From NCBI GenBank assembly GCA_964482235.1, contig CAYZWU010000031.1:1-64000 (forward strand): 64,000 bases of DNA, written 5' to 3'. Below, piece after piece: positions 44,701 through 52,621 of the stretch. Position numbers and translations under genes: made by a program. The notes under the pieces were generated by a model, which was not told the DNA's origin, did not search any database, and was given only the letters and a program-made list of their open reading frames with translations. How positions within the stretch are numbered: the first letter of the stretch is position 1; each line of letters starts with the position of its first letter. This stretch comes from CAYZWU01 sp964482235. Its GTDB lineage: Bacteria; Planctomycetota; B15-G4; CAYZWU01.

Positions 44701-44810
44701 CAAATGTCGGCTCTTTTTCGATTTGTTGAAATTTTTTCCCGTCAATCACGTTAAGTCTTTTGGACGTAATGTATAAGAAGTGATTGGCCCGAATATCCGA
44801 TAATAATGAA

Positions 44811-46082
44811 ATGATGCAACCGCTGACACGAACACTTTTTACTATCCTGGCAGGTCTGATGCTTGCCCTTTCCGCCCCGGCTCAGGACGGCGTCTTCGAC
44901 TCCGTGCCGCCGGCTGCGGAGGACGGAACCGGCACGAGCTTCTTTATTCCTTGCCGGTCCGTGGATGAGAAGGGTTTTCTGGCCCGGTACGATGCCCTGT
45001 CAGGCTACCTGGCAGGAGGGGTGGATGTTCCCGGCTTTCCCGGGAAGATCCTGTTCAACCGGGACGGCAGCCGGGGGTTCGTGCTTCTCGATTCCGACGA
45101 GATCGGCGTCTTCGACGCTCTGGAATCGAGGTGGCTCTACCGCTTCAGGACCGGCGTGGGGCTGCTGGATATCGCCTTGACGCCCAACGGCAGCAAGCTG
45201 ATCGCCCTCTGCTCGGAACGCGGGCCCGACGACGACGGCCTCCAGGAAAAGGGCGCTCTCTGGATCTGCAACGTGGCTGGGATCGACTCTTTCGAGAGCG
45301 GGCTCGAGATCGAGCGGCGTCCCGTTGCCGTCGATTTCGTCCGGTCGGCCGGCACGGAGCGTAGGCTGGCCGTCTGCGAGAATTCGAGGCTCCTTTTCAT
45401 CAGGACGAATGGTCCCTACCTCACCATCTACAATCTCAATTCCGGCGCCGTCATACCTGTCAAGCTAGGCAATCGCTACTGCTCGCCCTGCACGGTCATG
45501 GACATCCAGGTCCTGGGCACTTGCCTGACCGCTCTTCTGATCAAACCCGATGGCTTCGGATACCTTTGCATCTTCAATACCCAGACGCGCACGAAAGAGT
45601 ACATTCCACTCGGCTGGGAGCCCAAGATCTTCAACCTCTTCAAGAAGGACGGCAGACCGATGGCCGTGATCCTGCACTCGTCTGAGACCGGCAGTGCTCA
45701 CTTCCTGAGGCTCTTCGACCTTTACAGCGCCACGGTGGCCAAGACGATCGCCAACAACCTCCTCCAGGGCGTCAGGGACGTGGATATCAACGGATCTCGT
45801 GATGTTGGCGCCGTTCTCTACGTTCGCGGTGGGGAGGGGGCACGGTACGGCCTGGTCGGCTTCTTCGACAAGGAAAACCTCGAATGGCGGCGCGAGGTGG
45901 TCAAGGTGCCCGTTGATTCGGATACACGCCTCTTCCTGGCGAGTTCGCCGCTGATCAACCGCTGCTACGTGCTCACGGGCAGCGGGGATCTGATTCCCAT
46001 CGACCTCAATCTCTATCGTAAGGTGGGCGAGCGAATCGAACTGGATGCCGAGGTCGTCGACTCTCCTTCAGAGCTCTTCTAG
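44811..46082 (+). CDS. Secreted beta-propeller-like protein, function unknown
   Basis: A 423-residue protein (ATG 44811, or 44814) with a signal peptide (LFTILAGLMLALSAPAQ). The mature part is beta-rich with repeated blades of the form GKILFNRDGSRGFVLLDSDEIGVFDALE and DIALTPNGSKLIALCS, as in WD40/YncE-like propellers. No catalytic motif. A TTG upstream at 44784 is in frame but has no ribosome site. It is followed by a CHAT protease gene in the same direction; a functional link is possible but each has its own promoter. Confidence 0.7.
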   Translation: MMQPLTRTLFTILAGLMLALSAPAQDGVFDSVPPAAEDGTGTSFFIPCRSVDEKGFLARYDALSGYLAGGVDVPGFPGKILFNRDGSRGFVLLDSDEIGVFDALESRWLYRFRTGVGLLDIALTPNGSKLIALCSERGPDDDGLQEKGALWICNVAGIDSFESGLEIERRPVAVDFVRSAGTERRLAVCENSRLLFIRTNGPYLTIYNLNSGAVIPVKLGNRYCSPCTVMDIQVLGTCLTALLIKPDGFGYLCIFNTQTRTKEYIPLGWEPKIFNLFKKDGRPMAVILHSSETGSAHFLRLFDLYSATVAKTIANNLLQGVRDVDINGSRDVGAVLYVRGGEGARYGLVGFFDKENLEWRREVVKVPVDSDTRLFLASSPLINRCYVLTGSGDLIPIDLNLYRKVGERIELDAEVVDSPSELF

Positions 46083-46219
46083 AACCCGCTGTCCCACTCG
46101 CCGGAATCCCGCTGCAAGTATCTGATTCCTACGGCAGATAGGTCTGTTCGGACCAGGTGAGCTCGTGCCGGCGCTCGACGATTTCATGCAATGTGGGGAT
46201 CGAGGCCGGGCGTAAAGTC

Positions 46220-46249
46220 TTGACAAACGCCGTTCCCTGAAACCATACT
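46220..46249 (+). promoter_or_regulatory. Promoter of the CHAT-protease gene
   Basis: TTGACA (46220-46225), an 18-nt spacer and CATACT (46244-46249, 4/6). It lies about 60 nt before the probable TTG start at 46309. Confidence 0.5.
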
Positions 46250-46308
46250 CGTCGGCAATTCCTTTTTGACTTGTTTTCCGGCCCTGCATCGAGGGGAGTT
46301 TCTCTGCT

Positions 46309-47385
46309 TTGCCAACCACCAAGATAACACTTCAATATATCTGCAGCGGGGACGGGAAGTTGCGCGCCATGACCTTCGGCGGTCTCGATGAATCGACGGT
46401 CAAGGCTTTCGAGGAGTTCGAGGTCAACATCGGTTATCTGCGTTCGAAGATCGGCGAGATGCTGGGCTGTCTTCGCAGCGCCGCCGCCTCGGCCGGGGGA
46501 GGGGCGCGGAGCAACGGGACGCGCGACAGGGTTCGCGAGATCGGCCAGGACCTGTACCAGGAGCTGGTTCCAGCATTCTGCCGTCACAAGCTCGGCGAGT
46601 ACAGGGGGCATGACCTGCTCCTTGCCATTGACGGCAACATTTCCTGGATCCCCTGGGAACTGCTTCATGACGGCAGCGGCTTTCTTTGCCGCGTCTTCAA
46701 CATGGGCCGATCGATCAGTGTGCCGGCGGAATCGACGGGTGTGCGTAAGCGCTCCCTGAGCATCCCCGTACGCCACCTGATAATCGCCGATCCGGAAGGA
46801 TCATTGCCCGCCGCCTCGCGGGAGGGGAAGGCGACGCTCGACACGCTTCTCGAGATCGGCAAGTCGGTAGTGCCGGTCCTTCTTTCCGGCCACGTGGGCG
46901 AAACCGGCTTTTTCGACGGTCTGCGAGGTGCGAGCGTGCTTCACTACGCGGGGCACCTTGACGGGGAAGGCGACGATGCCCGTATTCGTCTCAACGGCGG
47001 AGGGTGTTCGGCCGGTCAGATCGCCAAGTCCAGCGGGCGATTCAACTTTCCGCCCCTCGTCTTCCTGAACGGATGCCGAACCTCGGTGGAAGCCGCCCCC
47101 CTCACGATCGAAGCGGGCCAGCATCGGGCCTACGGGATGGCTCGAAGCTTCCTCCTGTGCGGCGTGCGCCACTTCATCGGGACTCTCTGGGATCTGACCG
47201 ATTCGGCCGCGGCCGCGGCGGGAACGACCTTTTTCAGGAAGCTCTACTCAGGTCTTTCGGTGGGCGCTGCCCTGAAGGAGACGAGGCTTCAACTGGCCTC
47301 GGGAGAGGGCGAGCAGACCATGGAATGGGCTGGATACGTTCTCTACGGCGATCCGTCGTTCAAGATTCCGGAGATCCGCTCCTGA
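46309..47385 (+). CDS. CHAT-domain caspase-like protease
   Basis: A 358-residue protein. An N-terminal ~100 residues of beta/helical character precede the CHAT domain: catalytic His in SVLHYAGHLDG, catalytic Cys in LVFLNGCRTSVE, then AYGMARSFLLCGVRHFIGTLWDLTD and YVLYGDPSF at the end, all family signatures. CHAT proteases are usually cytoplasmic effectors in defence or cell-death systems, often cleaving gasdermins or partner proteins; no such partner is adjacent. The TTG at 46309 has a GGGGAG site; the next in-frame ATG is at codon 21. Confidence 0.85.
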   Translation: MPTTKITLQYICSGDGKLRAMTFGGLDESTVKAFEEFEVNIGYLRSKIGEMLGCLRSAAASAGGGARSNGTRDRVREIGQDLYQELVPAFCRHKLGEYRGHDLLLAIDGNISWIPWELLHDGSGFLCRVFNMGRSISVPAESTGVRKRSLSIPVRHLIIADPEGSLPAASREGKATLDTLLEIGKSVVPVLLSGHVGETGFFDGLRGASVLHYAGHLDGEGDDARIRLNGGGCSAGQIAKSSGRFNFPPLVFLNGCRTSVEAAPLTIEAGQHRAYGMARSFLLCGVRHFIGTLWDLTDSAAAAAGTTFFRKLYSGLSVGAALKETRLQLASGEGEQTMEWAGYVLYGDPSFKIPEIRS

Positions 47386-47427
47386 AATCCATTCGGATTG
47401 CGTCAGGCTGTCACCTTCCTCTTGACG

Positions 47428-50130
47428 TCAGCCGTTCCTGGGCCACTGGGTCTGCAGCTCGTGGAGGTGCGTGTAGACGCCGTTACTGCTGATCAGCTCC
47501 TCGTGCGTGCCTGTCTCGACAAGCCTCGTGTTGGTGAAGACCAGGATCATGTCCGCGTTGCGGATCGTTGAAAGCCTGTGGGCGATGACAAAGGTCGTTC
47601 TCCCCTGCATGAGGCGAGACAGGGCTTCCTGCACCTTGGTCTCCGATTTGGAATCGAGAGCCGACGTGGCCTCGTCGAGAATCAGGATCGGGGGATTGCG
47701 GAGGATCGCACGGGCGATGGCGATGCGCTGGCGCTGCCCGCCCGAGAGGGCCACGCCGCGCTCGCCGATGTGCGTGTCGTAGCCGCTCTCCATCTCCATG
47801 ATGAACTCGTGTGCGTTGGCCGCAGTGGCGGCCGCGATGATCTCTTCTTCCGAGGCGTTGGGGCTGCCGTAGGCGATGTTCATCCCCACGGTGCCCGAGA
47901 AGAGGAATGTCTCCTGCGACACGATTCCGATCTGTCTCCGCAGGGAGCCGACCTTGAGCTTCCTGATGTCGATGCCGTCGATCGTGATGGATCCGGCGTC
48001 GATGTCGAAGAACCTCGGGATCAGGTCGATCAGCGTGGTCTTACCCGCCCCGGAAGGCCCCACGATGGCAATGATCTGCCCCTTCGACGCCGTGAACGTC
48101 ACGTCGGTGAGCACGGGGATCGTGGGATCATATCGATAGGATACGTTTTCGAACCGGATCTCCTTCTCGAGGGATTGGATATCTCTGCTGTCCGGCGCAT
48201 CGACGATTTCCGGATCGCTGTAGAGAAGCGAGGCAACGCGGTCCGCAGAGGCCAGCGCGGCCTGGACGTTGTTGTTGCAGCGGGCAAGGCGGCGCATGGT
48301 GGCGATCAGGTAGACGAGAGCCATCGCGATCGTGGCGAATCCGCCGAAGGTCCAGTAGTCGCCCCTCTTCAGAAGGACGATCATCAGCGATCCGTCCGTC
48401 CGGGGGAGATAGTGGCAGGCAGCCAGGAGGTTCTGGTCCTTCTCGATGACATAGGTGCTCTCGCGGTCGTTGATCCACTCCCGGGCGGCCTTGATCTCAT
48501 TTTCGTCGGGCTTCCTCTCTTTCCACGCCGCGGCCTGAAGTAGCGAGGCGCCCGATTCTGTCGAGAAGATTCCAAGTCCGCCTGAAGCGAGGCTGTCGGA
48601 AAGAAGATCGATGTATTCCCCGGTCACCGTGCCGCTGACAAGGGCTTTCAAAGCGGGATTGCCCGGGCGGCTGCCAGCTCCGGTGACGAGCAGCCTGCCG
48701 TCGCGGTTCTCGAAACCGCTCCTGATCCCGCCGTTCCAGCCGGGAATGATCCGGCCGTCTTCGAGGCTGATCGAGAAATCCGATTTCCTGCCATCCTCGA
48801 ATTCTGCTTCCAGCCGGACGAGCCAGTCGGACGGCCCAGGTGGCAGGCTTTCCTTCAAGAGACGGCGGACCTGTTCCGCCACGGCGCCTTGATCGGCCCC
48901 GCCCGGCCCGAGCAGCTGCAGCAGGGCCGGATCGTTCAGCAGGCTCCCGCCCGCCTCCTCGGCCTTGGCAACGACCTGCTCAAGGCGGACGGCCACCTCG
49001 ATGGCGCTCTCCGTGATGTCGTCCTTGAGCTGGGCGCCGGCGATCACCTTGGTCCCGCCGTACCACATGAGAACGGCGACGGCGAGAAATCCGAGAACCT
49101 CGACGATCGGGGCTGTCCGCGATCGAAGCCTGGCGCTCTTCATCGTGTTGCGGTAGGTGGTCTTTCCGATATCCCTGAACCTGTCGTATTCGTACTCCTC
49201 GGTATTGAAGGCCTTCACTATCTTCTGGCCCGAGAGCGCCTCGGTGAGCTGGGAGTAGATGAGCGATCTGGAGCGCAGGATCTGTTTGTCGCGCCGCCGG
49301 ATTTTTCGTGCGATCGCCTGAACGGGGAGGAAGATGCCGCAGACGCAGGCCGATAGGACGAAGATCTGCCAGCCGCCGAGCCAGGCGAGGGCGATGACGC
49401 AGACGACGAACTGCGTGGTGTCGCGGATCATCTCCACGGCAGTGTTGGTGAAGAAGGTCCCGAACACGTTGATATCGCCCGTTATCCTCGATACGAGCTT
49501 GCCCGAGTGGTTCTTGTTGTGGAACCTGAGGGAGAAGGACATCACCTTGGCGAAGAGGGCGTTGCGGATGTCCATGGTGATGCTGTGCCCGGCCGACCGG
49601 ATCAGGATGGACTGGAAGTAGTTCAGCGTCTGCTCAATGATGATGACGAGGGTGAAGATCACGATCAGCAACGCCAGCTTTTCCCTGGCCAGGCTGGGAT
49701 CGAACTCCGAAGGGGCTTCCGCCTCGGGAGGAGCCTCCTCTTCCTCGTCGTCGGAGCTGAAGAGGCCGAACACGCGGTCCTTGACCCTGGAGATGACGTC
49801 GGGATCTTCCTTCTCCTCCTTGACCACCTGCTCGGGGTCGATGATCGGCTGGACCCCCTCGTTGATGAACCAGAGCTTGGCGCCCATCAGGCTGGCCGCG
49901 ACCCAGGTGATGATGAGGCTGATGATGATCTTTCTCACATAGGGACGGGCAAAGGAGAAGAGCCTGTGCCAGTGCATGACGCCCGATTGACGGCCGGGCC
50001 TGACAAGGTCTAGAAGCGAGAGCTTCTTCCTCCTGCTCTCCTGATCGATCTCGTAACGGTCGAGATCCTCCAGGATCACATGGCGTTTCTCCGGGCTCTT
50101 TTCATTTTTGGTCATGGGGCTTTCTCGCAT
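47428..50130 (-). CDS. MsbA-like ABC exporter with large extracytoplasmic insert
   Basis: A 900-residue half-transporter of the MsbA class, about 300 residues longer than usual. The nucleotide-binding domain is complete: Walker A GPSGAGKTTL (~693), Q-loop SQETFLF, signature LSGGQRQRIAIAR, Walker B ILILDEATSALD, and H-loop IAHRLST. Extra length lies in the periplasmic loops: an acidic TM1-TM2 loop (residues ~90-150, with a run of Asp/Glu) and about 220 residues between TM5 and TM6 (~366-585). The C-terminal half resembles lipid A/lipid exporters. Start at 50130 or an in-frame ATG at 50115. Confidence 0.9.
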   Translation of the reverse strand: MRESPMTKNEKSPEKRHVILEDLDRYEIDQESRRKKLSLLDLVRPGRQSGVMHWHRLFSFARPYVRKIIISLIITWVAASLMGAKLWFINEGVQPIIDPEQVVKEEKEDPDVISRVKDRVFGLFSSDDEEEEAPPEAEAPSEFDPSLAREKLALLIVIFTLVIIIEQTLNYFQSILIRSAGHSITMDIRNALFAKVMSFSLRFHNKNHSGKLVSRITGDINVFGTFFTNTAVEMIRDTTQFVVCVIALAWLGGWQIFVLSACVCGIFLPVQAIARKIRRRDKQILRSRSLIYSQLTEALSGQKIVKAFNTEEYEYDRFRDIGKTTYRNTMKSARLRSRTAPIVEVLGFLAVAVLMWYGGTKVIAGAQLKDDITESAIEVAVRLEQVVAKAEEAGGSLLNDPALLQLLGPGGADQGAVAEQVRRLLKESLPPGPSDWLVRLEAEFEDGRKSDFSISLEDGRIIPGWNGGIRSGFENRDGRLLVTGAGSRPGNPALKALVSGTVTGEYIDLLSDSLASGGLGIFSTESGASLLQAAAWKERKPDENEIKAAREWINDRESTYVIEKDQNLLAACHYLPRTDGSLMIVLLKRGDYWTFGGFATIAMALVYLIATMRRLARCNNNVQAALASADRVASLLYSDPEIVDAPDSRDIQSLEKEIRFENVSYRYDPTIPVLTDVTFTASKGQIIAIVGPSGAGKTTLIDLIPRFFDIDAGSITIDGIDIRKLKVGSLRRQIGIVSQETFLFSGTVGMNIAYGSPNASEEEIIAAATAANAHEFIMEMESGYDTHIGERGVALSGGQRQRIAIARAILRNPPILILDEATSALDSKSETKVQEALSRLMQGRTTFVIAHRLSTIRNADMILVFTNTRLVETGTHEELISSNGVYTHLHELQTQWPRNG

Positions 50131-50300
50131 GAATCAAACTCGATCCTGCCCGCTATCTACCGTGAAGAGGAAGCTGTTTCGCTTTTTCGTCTTTCCCGGT
50201 CCAGCAAAATCAGGATATATGGTAATAAGGCGGCGTGTAAATGGAAGCCTTGTGCTCCGAATTCCGCACTGAATAGTATCTCTTTTTCTGGCGGTCTGTT

Positions 50301-51068
50301 GTGGCTGTCTATCGAACCGAGTCGATATGCATTTTCAGGACTCCCTTCCGCGAGACGTCACAGGTGGTCCATCTGCTGACGCCGCGGATGGGGCGGCTCG
50401 CTGTCCTGGTCAAGGGGGCTTTCCGTGGAAAGAACCGATATCAGGGCAATGAGGATCTCCTCGTCCTGAGCAAGGTTGTGCTCTCCCGACGCGGTTCGAG
50501 GGGCCTGGATCTCCTGAGAGAGCGTGAAGTCCTTGATGTATTTCCCGGGCTGCGCCAGGATCTGCGGCGCTTTTCGGCATCATCGCTCATTCTTGAAACA
50601 TTGAGGGCCAGCATCCCGGCGGGCCATCATGTTCAGGGGATCTATCCCCTTTTCAAGGATACCCTTTATGCGCTTCAAAACGATGTGGCGGACACCGATA
50701 TTATCCTGTTTACCTATCTGGGGGCCTTCCTTAAAATAATAGGTTTCGAGCCCGTACTGTCCCGATGCACCTGCTGCGGCAGGGTTCCCGGAGACAAAGC
50801 GAAGCTCTATGTGAATCCCAGGAAGGGCGGCGTGGTCTGCCGGGTGTGCCGGTCGGACATGAACGACGGCCTGACCCTTTCGAGCCGGGCGGCAACGCTT
50901 CTCAAGCGAATCCCGGCGCTGGACCCGGGTTGCTCCGACGAGGCGCATCTCCCCCTGCAGTCGAGACAGGAAATCTGGTCGTTCTTCGAGGCATTCGTGC
51001 CCTATTTTCTCGAGAAAAAAATAAACTCCCTGGCTTTTGCCCGGCAGTGCACAGGAGGTGCAGCATGA
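50301..51068 (+). CDS. recO: DNA repair protein RecO
   Basis: A 255-residue protein loading RecA on SSB-coated DNA with RecR. The N-terminal OB fold (ICIFRTPFRETSQVVHLLTPRMGRLAVLVKGAFRGK) is followed by a helical part and a four-Cys zinc finger (CTCCGRV...CRVCRSD). Starts at GTG 50301. Its stop overlaps the bamD-like start. Confidence 0.93.
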   Translation: MAVYRTESICIFRTPFRETSQVVHLLTPRMGRLAVLVKGAFRGKNRYQGNEDLLVLSKVVLSRRGSRGLDLLREREVLDVFPGLRQDLRRFSASSLILETLRASIPAGHHVQGIYPLFKDTLYALQNDVADTDIILFTYLGAFLKIIGFEPVLSRCTCCGRVPGDKAKLYVNPRKGGVVCRVCRSDMNDGLTLSSRAATLLKRIPALDPGCSDEAHLPLQSRQEIWSFFEAFVPYFLEKKINSLAFARQCTGGAA

Positions 51069-52096
51069 TGAGAGTCAGGACGATTGGTGGCGGTTACCGT
51101 TTGGATATCAAGGAATTAGGCGGCTGGTCCATCCTTCTGCTCCTCTTTGTTCTCTCAGGTGTGAGCTCTTGTTCGTATTCATTCACGAGGATCGAAGGCA
51201 AGAGTATTTCCGATTGCACGGCTGCCGAGATTCTCATGGCAGCCCAGGATGCCTACGCCATGGAAGAGTACGAGCATACCATTCACCTGGTCGAATACGT
51301 GGCAGAGGAGCATCCCGATGCCCCGGAGGCGGAGGACGCCCTCTATCTCGCCGCGGAATCGAACTTCAAGCTGGGCGAGCCTGCGGAATCGCTCGTGTTT
51401 TTCAAGGAACTGAATGTCAGGTACCCGGCCTCGCGCTACAGTGGTATTATTGCGGAGCGCGATTTTGCGATCGGTCGGGCGTTGTTCGAAGACGATTCGT
51501 GGTTCCTCGGATCCTTCACCCGTGCACGTGGTGTGGAAGCCATGAACCATCTGCTCAAGGAGTTCTCCACCTCGGAGCTGGCTGATGATGCCAGGATGGA
51601 GCTGGGCCTTTACTTCTATTCCGAGCGCGAGTATCAGGATGCGATCGCCATGTTCATGGAGCTGATCGAGGAGAGTCCCGGTTCGGAGTGGGAGCACAAG
51701 GCTCTTTTCATGATGGGGCTCAGCCATTTCGAGAGGAACCGCGGAGCGTCGTATGACGGAAAGTCTCTCAGGCAGTGCATCACCGTTCTGTCCACGTACA
51801 GGGAGAGATATCCCACGGGGTCCTATGTCCAACAATGCGAAGAGGTTATTCTTGAGGCGCGGGAGCGGATAGCCGAAAAAGAACTGGAGATCGCTCTTTT
51901 CTACCTGGACCAGGATCAGGAGATGGGCGCCAGGCGCCACCTGGCCAACGTGGTGATCCTATACAAGGATACCGGGGCTGCGGCGAGGGCGGAGGAGATC
52001 CTCTCCTGGAACGGCTGGGATCTCTCCTTTCACTCGGTGGATACGCTGGCTCCTGAACAGCGAGAACCCGGGAGGCTGCCTCCCGTGAGACGCTGA
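51065..52096 (+). CDS. BamD-like outer-membrane assembly lipoprotein
   Basis: A 343-residue lipoprotein with lipobox VSSC near residue 37, after a hydrophobic stretch. The rest is TPR-like helical pairs (AAEILMAAQDAYAMEEYEHTIHLVEYVAEEHPDAPEAEDALYLAAES...; DDARMELGLYFYSEREYQDAIAMFMELIEESPGSE), the architecture of BamD/YfiO in the Bam complex. Start at ATG 51065 with a perfect AGGAGG. It lies between recO and lptE, so a Bam role is plausible; other periplasmic TPR lipoproteins have the same layout. Confidence 0.7.
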   Translation: MMRVRTIGGGYRLDIKELGGWSILLLLFVLSGVSSCSYSFTRIEGKSISDCTAAEILMAAQDAYAMEEYEHTIHLVEYVAEEHPDAPEAEDALYLAAESNFKLGEPAESLVFFKELNVRYPASRYSGIIAERDFAIGRALFEDDSWFLGSFTRARGVEAMNHLLKEFSTSELADDARMELGLYFYSEREYQDAIAMFMELIEESPGSEWEHKALFMMGLSHFERNRGASYDGKSLRQCITVLSTYRERYPTGSYVQQCEEVILEARERIAEKELEIALFYLDQDQEMGARRHLANVVILYKDTGAAARAEEILSWNGWDLSFHSVDTLAPEQREPGRLPPVRR

Positions 52097-52113
52097 TCGG
52101 ATTGGACGAATAA

Positions 52114-52614
52114 ATGACGGCAAGATCTTGGGTGCGTTTGATTTTCCCGTTGATCCCGCTCCTTGCTGCCGGGGGGTGTGCGGGATGGAGCACCGACTCG
52201 CTCGTCCAGGACGGGATGGAGAGGATCTATGTTCCCTACTTCCAGAACGACACGTTCTACCGGGATCTGGAGGTCAATTTGACCCACGAGGTCATTGCCA
52301 GGATCCGGGAACGGAACGACCTGATACTTGCCGACAAGGACACGGCAGAGATGATCCTCGAGGGCCGCATCGTCGGATTTCGCAAGCTGGTCGTAAGCGA
52401 GGATCTCAACAACAATACCACCGAGACGGCAACCGTCATGGCCGTCCATGTGCAGTTGATCCGCAGATCGGACGGAAAAACGGTCAACCAGGCGCTGCTC
52501 ACCGACGAGGCCGAGTACTTCAGCCCCCTGGGCGAGACGCAGGAGACTGCAGAGCGCGATTCTTTCAGGCGCCTGTCCCACAGGATCCTGAGCATAGTGG
52601 AGAAAGGTTTCTGA
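52114..52614 (+). CDS. lptE: LptE-family lipoprotein
   Basis: A 166-residue lipoprotein with a clear lipobox LAAGGC (C22). The mature part has the LptE segments IYVPYFQNDTFYRDLEVNLTHEVIARI and ETATVMAVHVQLIRRSDGK. LptE plugs the LptD outer-membrane channel that inserts LPS. It lies directly after the bamD-like gene and 7 nt before ftsH. Confidence 0.85.
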   Translation: MTARSWVRLIFPLIPLLAAGGCAGWSTDSLVQDGMERIYVPYFQNDTFYRDLEVNLTHEVIARIRERNDLILADKDTAEMILEGRIVGFRKLVVSEDLNNNTTETATVMAVHVQLIRRSDGKTVNQALLTDEAEYFSPLGETQETAERDSFRRLSHRILSIVEKGF

Positions 52615-52621
52615 TTCTCTG

